A stretch of 22,125 bases of DNA from Asterionellopsis glacialis (Eukaryota; Bacillariophyta; Plagiogrammaphyceae; Rhaphoneidales; Asterionellopsidaceae). The DNA is taken from NCBI GenBank assembly GCA_014885115.2, contig WKLE02001516.1, forward strand, positions 1 to 22,125. The letters are read 5' to 3'. A program made the translations under genes and the position numbers. Positions 1-9,412 of this stretch are shown here, piece after piece (positions within the stretch are counted from its first letter, which is position 1; every line of letters begins with the position of its first letter). Below the pieces are notes generated by a model, which ran no database searches, was not told where the DNA came from, and saw only the letters and a list, made by a program, of their open reading frames with translations.

Positions 1-1
1 T

Positions 2-883
2 CACAAACATCGTGTGCGGTATAATACTGACAAAAGTGCTATACTAGATGACGATGACGATGCCATTATGATGGAATGGGAAAGACCACTTATGGATGCG
101 CATGCATCTATATTGATGGAATCATCATGGTCAAGTACGAATGATTCCTCTTCTTCTCCATTACAAACACAACAAAAGAGAAGGAGTGTCATGAATATTG
201 GTTTCGGTATGGGTATTATTGATACAGCCTTACAAGCCTTACATCCTTCCTTACATATTATTGTAGAAGCACATCCGGACGTTTATCAAAAAATGATAGA
301 GGATAAATGGGATACCAAACCTAATGTACGTATATGCTTTGGACGGTGGCAAGATGAAATACCTAAACTAATTCAAGAGGGTGTACAAGTCGATGGTATT
401 TTTTATGATACCTATGCAGAAAATTTTATGGATTTAGAAGATTTTCATCAAATGGTATTGCCTAATATGTTATCCAAACCGAATGGTACATATTCCTTTT
501 TTAATGGCTTGGCACCTGATAATATATTCTTTCACGGCGTAGCATGTCAATGTGTAAAATTGCAATTACAACAATTGGGTTTAGCAACAGAATTTTTACC
601 ATGTCAAATACAAGTAGATAACAAGGTTTGGGAAGGTATACGACGTAAGTATTGGCATGGTAGAGATACATACTACTTACCAGTTTCCAAGTGGACTACA
701 ACAGAAACAACCACGGAAACAAAAACAAGAGAAACATGTGACAGTCAAAAGGAAGAACATGAACCGCAACAAGAAGATCAAAATTTAAAAAAAAATTCGT
801 TACCAGAAAAGACACAACCAAACCATGATGAGGAGGATGAAAATGATCATGAATCGTCTTCCAAACGCGCAAAGACAAGTTAA
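2..883 (+). CDS. RMT2: Rmt2-like protein arginine N-methyltransferase (3' part)
   Basis: The reading frame is already open at the left edge, so the N-terminus lies outside the window. The visible part, about 293 residues, holds a class I SAM-dependent methyltransferase domain. It has a MEWERP segment, the glycine-rich SAM loop GFGMGIID (nt 200-223), an acidic EAHPD at the end of the next strand (nt 269-283), GRWQD, YDTYAE and FFNGL, and RRKYWHGRDTYYLP near the end. This set matches Rmt2, the type IV enzyme that in yeast methylates the delta nitrogen of arginine in ribosomal protein uL11, and the related guanidinoacetate methyltransferase fold. Fungal Rmt2 carries ankyrin repeats before this domain; whether this one does cannot be seen. 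The last 70 residues are a low-complexity charged tail ending in KRAKTS, a possible nuclear signal. No intron is needed in the visible part. The family call is firm; the substrate is inferred from the family. Confidence 0.85.
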   Translation, partial: HKHRVRYNTDKSAILDDDDDAIMMEWERPLMDAHASILMESSWSSTNDSSSSPLQTQQKRRSVMNIGFGMGIIDTALQALHPSLHIIVEAHPDVYQKMIEDKWDTKPNVRICFGRWQDEIPKLIQEGVQVDGIFYDTYAENFMDLEDFHQMVLPNMLSKPNGTYSFFNGLAPDNIFFHGVACQCVKLQLQQLGLATEFLPCQIQVDNKVWEGIRRKYWHGRDTYYLPVSKWTTTETTTETKTRETCDSQKEEHEPQQEDQNLKKNSLPEKTQPNHDEEDENDHESSSKRAKTS

Positions 884-899
884 AAAAATAAAAAGTTAA

Positions 900-927
900 A
901 ATAAACTTATTATTTTTTTTGAATAAA
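900..927 (+). terminator. Possible polyadenylation signals of the Rmt2-like gene
   Basis: Two AATAAA hexamers (900-905 and 922-927) lie 17-45 bp after the stop codon in a very A/T-rich stretch. Their position fits 3'-end processing of the gene ending at 883. AATAAA is frequent by chance in such DNA and diatom polyadenylation signals are poorly conserved, so this is only suggestive. Confidence 0.3.
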
Positions 928-1262
928 ATAAATGTATCTACACTAAAATGATCTACACTGTATGTTTCATGTCACGCCCAAAACATTTTTTGTGTTTTAA
1001 ATTTTTATTTTGGTGTCACACAAATACCTACGTTCATGAGTGTTTGGCGTATTCTGTTTCTAGTTAGTAAGTAGGTAAGATATACTTTGTGGAACATCCA
1101 TGCGTCCTCGCAAGGGAAAGAGTCCCATGTTCAAAATGAGAGACAGACAATACTGTTTGTTGCAACTAAATCTCTCCCAAGCTTGCTTCTCTATCGACAA
1201 GAACAAAATACCTTGTGATCGAAATGTTTCAAGATATAATACAACCCGCAAACAAACAATAG

Positions 1263-1284
1263 ACAAACAAACAAACAAACAAAA
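1263..1284. repeat. (CAAA)n microsatellite; (TTTG)n in the mRNA sense of the GRAM-VASt gene
   Basis: About five perfect CAAA units lie immediately downstream of the stop codon of the minus-strand GRAM-VASt gene, preceded by interrupted copies at about 1247-1262. Transcribed with that gene, it would be a (UUUG)n tract at the very start of the 3' UTR. Confidence 0.85.
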
Positions 1285-2930
1285 TTACTCGACCGAGCAT
1301 ATTTGTTTTAGATGTTCATGTTGTAGTTGTTGTTTCAGGATTTCAAGGGACTGTTCAATTGTCTTCATTTGACATGTTAACTGATACTGTAGGATGAATA
1401 AAACAGCAAGCATACCTATAATAATGTAGACTTGTATTGGTCCAACTCCTTGAAGGATAGGAGAAGGAGTGGGTAACCGTGGCACTTGTGGTTGCTGCTC
1501 AGTGACTCTTGTTTGAGACATGGTGGCTGGAGGTTTCTTTTCTGTGTCACCTGTCAAGGTCTGTCCCATTTGGTCCACAAGTCCAATTAGAAATTTAGAA
1601 ATTTCGGATCCACTTGTGGTTGTCACAACGGCTTGAAACATGGATGATTTAGTAAAGCAAATACGAAAATAACTTGTAATTTGAACAGCATCCTCCTCGT
1701 CACTATCAGATATAGGTTCTACCAAAATGCGGTCCTTAATATGAAAACAATCCGACACTGGAACTCCCTCTGTATACGTTCTCGTTTCGACACAGATACC
1801 ATGTTTGCCATATGTCCGAAAACGTTGTTCTTTCCTTGCGAGGGCCGTGGGAGGTGCCAAGGGGGCATTGATTGGACGAATATAATGAAGACTTCGTTTT
1901 TGCCAAAGTAAATCATCATCTAAAACCCATGGTGATGCAGTCATTTCTTTACAACCTCTGCCCGTCATGTAAGATGGTAGAAAGTCGGAATCATTTGCTA
2001 TAAATTTTTCCAAAAAGGAATCCACGTTACAAGGTAATCGTTGATTCTGTAATTTGGATCACGGATTTGTAGTAGTCATACGATTGGTAACAGAAAATTC
2101 AGATTTGACATGTCTAAACATTTGTATATAATATATAGATAGATGTATGTAAACAACTGTTATGAACATACCGACAGTACAGGTAAAAGACTCACCATGA
2201 CAGGACAACTCGGAAAATCCTTCCTTGTTGTCGTCTTTATCTCATTCCATTCATCCACATCCTCCAATGTATCACCAGCTGTCATTGCCGGGTCTTCTTT
2301 TGTGTCTTGGTCATCTTCTGGATCTTCATCTTCTATTCTGTATTCTGGTGCTGGACCAGATTCAAACGCTGCAGCAAAGATAGCTTTTGCTGCCGCCATT
2401 TTTGAATTCTCTACCGTTCCTGACGACATTATCGGTTCAGTATTGGATCTATTTAACGTTGGTGAAGATACAGTGGGAACCAAAGGCGACGAAGATGTAC
2501 TGTGAAGTGGATTAATGACAGCTTGGTGATGAAATGAAGTAATTACAGACCTTGCTCGACTAAAGTTAGAAAATTGAGTAAATTCATAGGATTTTGTTGC
2601 CGTGATAAAAACAATCACAGAATATGTAGTGCTGCTATTTCCGCCTGTCGTTTCGTTTTCTTTTGAATCTACCTTTTCAACATCTTCCCACCGCAGTTCA
2701 ATTCGTCTTTGAAATAAAAAAGAGGAGGACCCATCAAAGACTACTCCATGTCCAGTAACATGGAGAGTACCTGGATTTAAGGCATGATGGCACGAAAAGT
2801 CCTCTTGATCTCTCGTTTCATTTGCCTGTACCGATGATACGTTAGCGCCGCGTGAAGCTTTTGACGGGCGGGAATCAGTTTCAACGGTTTCAGAGCGTTT
2901 CTCAATTTCATGTTGCTTCTTCTCGTTCAT
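1285..2930 (-). CDS. GRAM-VASt domain membrane protein (Aster/Lam-type sterol transfer)
   Basis: Two exons, 2930-2196 and 2046-1285, encode 498 residues. The 149-bp intron (2195-2047 on the minus strand) starts GTGAGT, ends TTACAG and is phase 0; splicing joins CPVM to NQRLPCNVDSF, restoring the start of the VASt domain. Residues about 52-137 form a GRAM/PH-like domain (LNPGTLHVTGHGVVF, then WEDVEKV). Residues about 249-410 form the VASt domain (LPCNVDSFLEKF, SPWVLDD, an aromatic-rich middle). A single hydrophobic helix at about 449-469 is followed by a short coiled-coil tail. This order is that of animal GRAMD1/Aster, yeast Lam/Ysp and plant VAD1 proteins, which sit in the ER membrane at contact sites and move sterols between membranes. 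The start is the first ATG, preceded by AT-rich leader. The family is well supported; sterol as cargo and ER location are inferred. Confidence 0.85.
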
Positions 2931-2981
2931 TTGAAAGTGCTCTCTTTAAAAAATGTGGATACTTTTTTAAAAACAAGAATG

Positions 2982-3001
2982 GGTATGGTATGGTATGGTA
3001 T
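2982..3001. repeat. (GGTAT)4 microsatellite
   Basis: Four perfect tandem copies of GGTAT lie about 50 bp upstream of the GRAM-VASt start codon, in its promoter or 5' leader. Confidence 0.85.
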
Positions 3002-3582
3002 AGTAACCTTGGTTTGTTACGTGTACTTGTTCATCCAATGCGTTTGGTTTTTGTTCTTGGATTAATAGAGGGTCGTGTGTGCGGGAGGGAGGAAGAAATT
3101 TTATTTTTTATTTTTGTCTTGCAGGCCATACACGATACGGGTAGAACAAGATTCCAAACTCACACAAGATTGAAAGTTTTTTAAACACTAACTACTGTAC
3201 TGTGTAATCTGCACGGATGATACTGTACCATCTTTCTTCAAGCGTTTTTACAGTATCTTTAGGTGGTACTGAAAGTGTCTTATGTATATACGATAATACA
3301 GTACGTAAAAATGGTACCGATACTCTAGCTGAATCATTCGACTACTTACAAGTAGTTTTCGTGTCGTGCTGAATGCTTATGTGTCACGTACCAGGTACAG
3401 ACAGACCTGGGTCTGTTCCTTATTTGCATTGGTTTCTTCGCTTCGCCTCTTCATCGCTGAATCATCTCGGAAGCAGTCGGGGGGAGAAAAAGTGTACAGT
3501 AGACTACGATACTGACTGTACACTGCATCTTGCTGCCTGCAGCCAACCTATTTGATATTCTGCAAGGTAATATTCTACTGGC

Positions 3583-3599
3583 ACGTCACAAGACACGTG
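3583..3599. promoter_or_regulatory. ACGTCA and CACGTG (G-box) motifs upstream of the RAD16-like gene
   Basis: ACGTCA (3583-3588) and the palindromic CACGTG (3594-3599) lie 38-54 bp before the chosen ATG. ACGTCA is the CRE-like core reported for CO2/cAMP-responsive elements of diatom promoters, and CACGTG is a classic bHLH/bZIP site. Their closeness to the start means they could equally lie in transcribed leader; function is unproven. Confidence 0.25.
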
Positions 3600-3636
3600 G
3601 GTAACACTTGTGCCGGTGAGGCAGAATACAACTGGA

Positions 3637-6600
3637 ATGACAATGACGACGACGACGACAACACCACCAAAGTTCAAAGTAGGCGATGTAGTATGGGTTT
3701 CCATGGGTATGAAATCAACTCATGAAGAACCTGGTACAATTTTAGAATTGAATTGTCCTTTACCGGATAGTGACAAAGAAGACGAAGAAACGTCATTATC
3801 GTCGTTCGTGTCGGAGGGAATTCGTGTTCGAATTCATGTTTCTTTTTATGAATATATTGTGACACCAAAAGACATTCGACTTTTGGATCATGATGATGAT
3901 AACAGCACTACTACAGGAGAAACTAAACGACGACGATCATCACGTCGATTACAACCAACTGTTGTATCATCCTCCTCGTCTTCCATCACCATGTCATCAT
4001 CATCACCACCCCCTGCCATGATTCCTTCCTCTTCTTGTGAAGATTTAGTCAAACTAACCAATACCACAACGAATCATAGTAAAGCACGACAAGTTACACC
4101 ATCTCCTGCAACAGTATCTGTAGATATCGTGACTGCTGCTAATGTCAATGAAGAAGGAGAAGAACTCCATGAAAAAGATCAACAAAAAAGACCTGCCAAG
4201 CGAAAACAAATACAACAAGAACCATCAAAAGTACACGGCAAAAAAGATACGAAGGAGAAAACAAAATCCAAAACGAATCATAAGAAAAAAGCAAAACAAG
4301 AAATAGAATCCTCCTCTTTTAAAAGTAGTAGAAGCACGACCAAAACTCAAAGGAAAGGTGTCAAGAATGATGAAACATCATCACCATATTTTGACAAAAA
4401 ATCGAAATCCATGATAGATAATCATGACAGTGACAACACCAATGACGACGAAAACGACGACGAAAAACCTCCTCCCAAGAAACGTGTCAAAAAATCAACT
4501 ACGACTAAAACTGCTGCTGCTACTGCTACCAAGGTGGCAAAATCAAATCAAACAGGAACGACGAAAAAGAAGGAATCTAAGAAAAAGGCAACGACTCTAA
4601 AGTCAACGACCACAACAACAACAACAACAGCAGCAGCAAAGAAGAAGAAAAAGGATACATCTAAAGCAAAAGTAAAGAAACAAGAGATTATTGTAAAAGG
4701 AAATGAACCACCATTACGAAATAATGATTTGATTATGGCTGTGAATAACAGTAGTGCAGAAGACGACGACGATGAAGAGTTGGATCGTCCATTTCAAATA
4801 GAATATAGTCCAACTGGACGTGCCATGTGTCGACGTTGTGACAGTCGGATTGAAAAAGGTGATTTACGTATATCACACCGTCCCTTATTTCGTGGTAAAC
4901 CTGGCTTTACGGTATACCGTCATTTACCCTGTGCTATATTTTCAGAACAAGTTCAAAAAGCAGAAGATGTAGGTGGGTATTCCAAACTCAAACCAGAGGA
5001 TTTCATTAAATTAGCATTGCGAGTCGACGAAAGCCAGGAAGAATTACAACAAGAAAAGGAAGCCTTGGATCCAGATGAATTAGTTCCTAAAAAGTTTCAA
5101 GGTGAAACACGATCTGCACCACCAGGATTAAATGCGAATTTATTACCCTTTCAAGTAGAAGGTGTATCATGGATGTACCACCAAGAAGTGAAAGAGTCTC
5201 TACGTGGTGGTATATTAGCCGACGAAATGGGAATGGTACGTACACCATATTATACACACTTTTCAACACATGACCCTTTCCGTTCCTTGATGCGAATAAC
5301 ATTGGCTGGTTTGTAGTGGAGCATTTTTCCCTCTCTACTAGCAGAGATAGTATTTATCCATCCAATCTCAATGTACAGAACTCATTTTTCTCCTCACCTT
5401 TTATCGATCTCTCGTATACATGCAGGGTAAAACACTTCAAACAATTGTTACCATTTTGGATAATAAACCTAAATTACAACATAGTAAGGTTGGTGTGAAA
5501 TACCCACCCTCGGTACCCAATCGTGATTTGCTTGTCAAGGAAGATGCATTGTGGAGTGAATCACATCAAGATTGGAAACACGAAATGGATATGAATAATG
5601 TACCCAAGTCTATCATACCCAAGGCTCAGAAGCACCGTTCTGCTGGTGGTGCACGTGCTGGTACATTAGTTGTGTGTCCTGTCATTGCCTTGACACAATG
5701 GAAAACTGAGATTGAAAAATTTTGTATTGGTGGCGATGATGACGACAACAACAACAACAACAACAACAGCGGCAACAATGCAGATAAAACAACACCACGT
5801 CCATTGACTGTTTGTATATACCATGGTCCTAATAGATCCTCTGATACACCACGTGAAATGTTACGAACCTATGATGTAGTATTAACAACATATCAAGTTT
5901 TGGAAGCTGACTTTCGTAAAATGGTTAGTCCCAACAAAGTGAAATGTCCAAATTGTGGAAAGAGTTATAAAATCGATAAGTTGCCTATTCATTTAAAGTA
6001 CTTTTGTGGTGATGGTGCTGAACGGACGGAAGCACAAGCACGACAACGACGTAATAGAGATCGTAATCAGGGTAGAGGTAGTGATGATGGTGGCGATGAA
6101 GGACGAGGTGGTGGGAATGGCAAAAAGGGAAAAAAGAAGAGTATGACTCCTGGCAAGAAGAAATCCTTTTCCAAGACTGACACTAGTAAAAAGAAGACAT
6201 TCCCAAAGAAGAAGTCGGTAAAAGTCAGCAGTGTGGCAGATTATGATTCCGAAAGTGATTTATCCATTCAGGACAATGTGGTATGTACTCCTGTGGGCCG
6301 TCCATCACGTTCTGCTGCAGCCAAGGCAACAAAGCAAATGTCTGCCTCCAAGAAAGAATGGGGAAACACCGCTGCAGATGGCGACTCAGAAGAATATGAA
6401 GAATTTTCTTCCAATGGGGAAAGTGATGACGATGACGTTAGTTTTGGGGAGGAAGCTGCTACCGCTACTAAACGTACAAAGACTAACACTCGTCGCAAGA
6501 AGAATGCCACACCATCTAGTGACGACGACGACGACGATGATGACAGCGACAGTGATGAGTCAGATTATGGTGGTGCCATTAAACGGGCAAGGGAAAAACA

Positions 6601-8697
6601 GCGAAAAGCAATGGAACGAGCTCGTGCCACAAAAGGAAAGAAAAAGGCAAAGGAAGGCGGCAAAAAGAAGTTTGCTAAAAAGGGTAAAACAGCAAAGGGC
6701 AAGGGTAAAAAGACGAAGGGATTGAAGAAAGGCTGGTCATCGAGTGATAATGATTCAGACGATTCAGATCACAATGTTCGACGTGATGCAATGGATGGCA
6801 TTGACTTGGATAATCTAATGAAAGAGGCCATGGCTGGATCACAAATGAGTGTTCTTCACAGCTTGTGTTGGTGGCGTATCGTTCTAGATGAAGCTCACAT
6901 GATCAAATCGCGTAGTAGTCAGACTGCTTCAGCTGCATTTTCGTTGATCGGGATCCACCGTTGGGCATTATCGGGTACACGTAAGTCTCAGGTGAACATA
7001 CTAATTTATCCCTTTGAGCTCTCTAGAGAGCTTTTAACTTGGCAATTCCATCACGTATCTTCCTCTGTTTACTTTCTTTTGCTTATTTTGATCAGCATTG
7101 CAAAATCGAGTTGGAGAATTCTACTCTCTCATCCGCTTTCTGCGGATCGATCCAATGGCCCATTACTTTTGTCGTCAGAAGGTGAGTGCACAGCATTTTG
7201 GATACTTAATTTTCGGCATGTAGTGGTTCTAACAAAAGCGTCTTGGCAATTCATGACACATTCTAGGACTGCAACTGTAAAAGTTTGCACTACCGAATGT
7301 TGAATGGAAAATGTCAGGACTGCGGGCACGGGTCTGTTCAACACTTTTCACATTTCAACAAGCACGTATTGAATCCTATTCAACGAGATGGATACAGTGG
7401 AGATGGGCGTCGTGCCATGTTCAAACTGAAAGACCAAGTACTAGACAAGTGTCTGCTCCGTCGTACCAAGGAGACTCGCGCGGAAGATATGAACTTGCCT
7501 CCACGCTTAGTCACTATCCGTACAGTTCGTTTACACCCTATTGAAGAAGATTTTTATAATGCTCTCTATACTCAAACTCAGAGCTCATTCAATGATTACG
7601 TTGCTGATGGTACACTGTTGAATAACTATGCGCATATCTTTGACCTTCTTATGAGAATGCGCCAATCGGTGGACCATCCATATCTTGTTGTTTACTCTAA
7701 GAAAGACCAAGAAAGACTGCAAAATGGTCCAGCTATTGCCAACGGTTCTATCGATTGTGATATTTGCCACGAACCACCAACTGAACGAGTAGTCAGTTCT
7801 TGCTGCCAAGCTGCATTCTGTCGCAGTTGTGTGCTTGAGTATATGTCAGCTTCACTTGGTACAAGCACCACTCCTTGTCCTAGTTGTCGAGACCCGTTCT
7901 CCATAGATCTCAACCAAGCCAATTCTGATGTCTTGGACGATAGTACCCTCGAGGTGAAAAATCGCGACAGTGCATCCTCTGTGGGAATGCCATCCCTAAA
8001 AGAGTTACCACACGTTGCAACAGGGTCGATCCTTCGACGTATTAATCTTGCTGAGTTTGCAACATCTACCAAAATCGAAGCTTTGACAGAGGAGCTTGTA
8101 CGAATGCGACAGACAAGTCCAGGTAGCAAAGCGATTGTGTTTTCGCAATTCGTCAATATGCTTGATTTGATCCGATGGAGACTTCATTCAGACCCATGTT
8201 TGGCCAATATGGGTCTACAAGCAACAGCTTTACATGGAGGTATGAATGTCAAAGCACGCGATGCAAGTCTAAAAAGCTTTCGAGAAGATGGTAGTGTGCG
8301 GGTTCTTCTGATTTCGTTGAAAGCAGGTGGAGTAGCCTTGAATCTTACGGTTGCGAACCACATTTACCTCATGGATCCCTGGTGGAACCCGGCCGCAGAA
8401 ATGCAAGCAATTGATCGTACTCATAGATTAGGACAGTATCGACCTATTCGTGCAGTTCGTTTTATTGCCGAAAATACTGTGGAAGAACGTATTCTCCAAT
8501 TGCAGGAAAAGAAAAGACTTGTATTCGATGGGACTGTGGGTCGTAAGTTCGGGTACTTCTTGGAAACCAAGCGTAAATTCCAATATGTAAACTCACTGTT
8601 TATCTCTCTCTGCCTCTGTCACTCTCTCTTCTGCGCAGGCGATGCCGGAAGTTTAAAGATGCTAACAGTGGATGATATGAAATCTCTCTTCGCTTAG
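3637..8697 (+). CDS. RAD16: RAD16-like SNF2/RING DNA translocase with PARP-type zinc finger
   Basis: Five exons (3637-5235, 5426-6980, 7096-7181, 7267-8542, 8639-8697) encode 1524 residues; every intron is GT-AG and each join restores a conserved motif. Order of parts: a Tudor-like segment (about 11-85, KVGDVVWV and EYIVTPKDIRLLD); a basic/acidic low-complexity linker; a PARP-type zinc finger (C398, C401, H429, C432); SNF2 lobe 1 with ADEMGMGKT (Walker A lysine 535), VVCPVIALTQW, TTYQ, a C2HC knuckle (C707, C710, H722, C727), a disordered insert of about 270 residues, DEAH (1021-1024) and SGTPLQNR; a RING-like module (1244-1287); and lobe 2 with VFSQF, SLKAGGVALNL, PWWNP and RTHRLGQ. The knuckle and motifs match plant and yeast Rad16, the ATPase of global-genome nucleotide excision repair with Rad7. 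The start is the first in-frame ATG after a stop at 3568. Unlike family norms, the RING lacks its histidine. Confidence 0.93.
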
Positions 8698-9412
8698 ATA
8701 TTGAACTTTCAAAATGGTTGATTCTCAACGGGACCGGCACAAGACTTTCTCTCTTACAAAGGGACGCATTGACAAGATCAATAACCTGGGATTTCGCTGC
8801 GAAAATTCTCGCCAAAGCAAGAACGCGTAAGAATCTGCCTACTTTAAAATCAAGGGAATAACGTAGTTCTTGAACTGCCGTTCAAATTGAAAATAGTGCT
8901 TTTCAGTGTTATATACGGCTCAGTTAAACTGCGCCGTACACCCGCGCCGCCGCCGGAAACGTAGCGATCACGATGAAGTGCGCGCCAAAAAGATTATCCT
9001 TTTCTCTAATGTAATATTATTAACCTGTCCCGTCTGTCGTGTTTGAACTTTCAAATTTGTCGTTCTGTCCCTCCACCTCATCTGACCTTCATCCGTCTCT
9101 ATGTACGATACGCTCTCGCGGTCTGTTTTTTGTCTAATTATGGGATGAGAAACACGCACTTGTTTTCGGTCGATTTTTCAAATTTTGTTCGTCGCTCCTA
9201 GATCTGTCAACACAACATACATGTCAGAATAACAATATGTATTATGATGTTTTATCATATATATAACAAGATGATTGCGTACGAGAATAATGAATCACCG
9301 TCCTGAATCTTGAAAGACTTGGTTTTTAGCTCAATTTCAAGTTGTACCAGGATACTCTCATAGGGTTTCGACCTGCCTCGAGTGGATCGTTCACTTTGCT
9401 CAATTACAGTCT
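8698..9412. other. Intergenic region between the RAD16-like gene and the MFS transporter
   Basis: The region is the 3' flank of the RAD16-like gene and the promoter of the MFS gene, about 715 bp. It holds a short palindrome (8915-8937) followed by a GC-rich patch (about 8930-8990) in otherwise AT-rich DNA. No coding or RNA gene was recognised. Confidence 0.55.
8915..8937. repeat. 23-bp imperfect palindrome
   Basis: The arms ACGGC.CAGTT and AACTG.GCCGT meet around one central base, with a single mismatched pair. It could form a hairpin in RNA or bind a dimeric regulator. It lies about 220 bp after the RAD16-like stop. Confidence 0.6.

Larger units (their letters stand above)
884..1284. other. 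Convergent intergenic region
   Basis: This is AT-rich 3' flank shared by the converging Rmt2-like and GRAM-VASt genes. Short open frames here have no codon structure or motifs that support a gene. Apart from the possible poly(A) signals and the CAAA microsatellite at its right end, nothing was recognised. Confidence 0.6.
2931..3636. other. Divergent intergenic region between the GRAM-VASt and RAD16-like genes
   Basis: This region holds the 5' flanks of two divergent genes. It contains four tandem GGTAT units (2982-3001), a 16-bp near-palindrome (3401-3416, arms ACAGACC/GGTCTGT around TG), many scattered TACTGTA/TACAGTA motifs between 3190 and 3310, and bZIP/bHLH-type sites close to the RAD16-like start. 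Its open frames run over the promoter and show no protein motif. Confidence 0.55.

Noticed and set aside
2143..2505. Open frame of 120 codons on the + strand
   Set aside because: It lies antisense to the first exon of the GRAM-VASt gene and has no motif of its own.
6231..6725. Open frame of 164 codons inside the RAD16-like gene
   Set aside because: It is an alternative frame of the low-complexity insert of exon 2; its Met/Arg/Leu composition is what shifted GAT/AAG repeats give.
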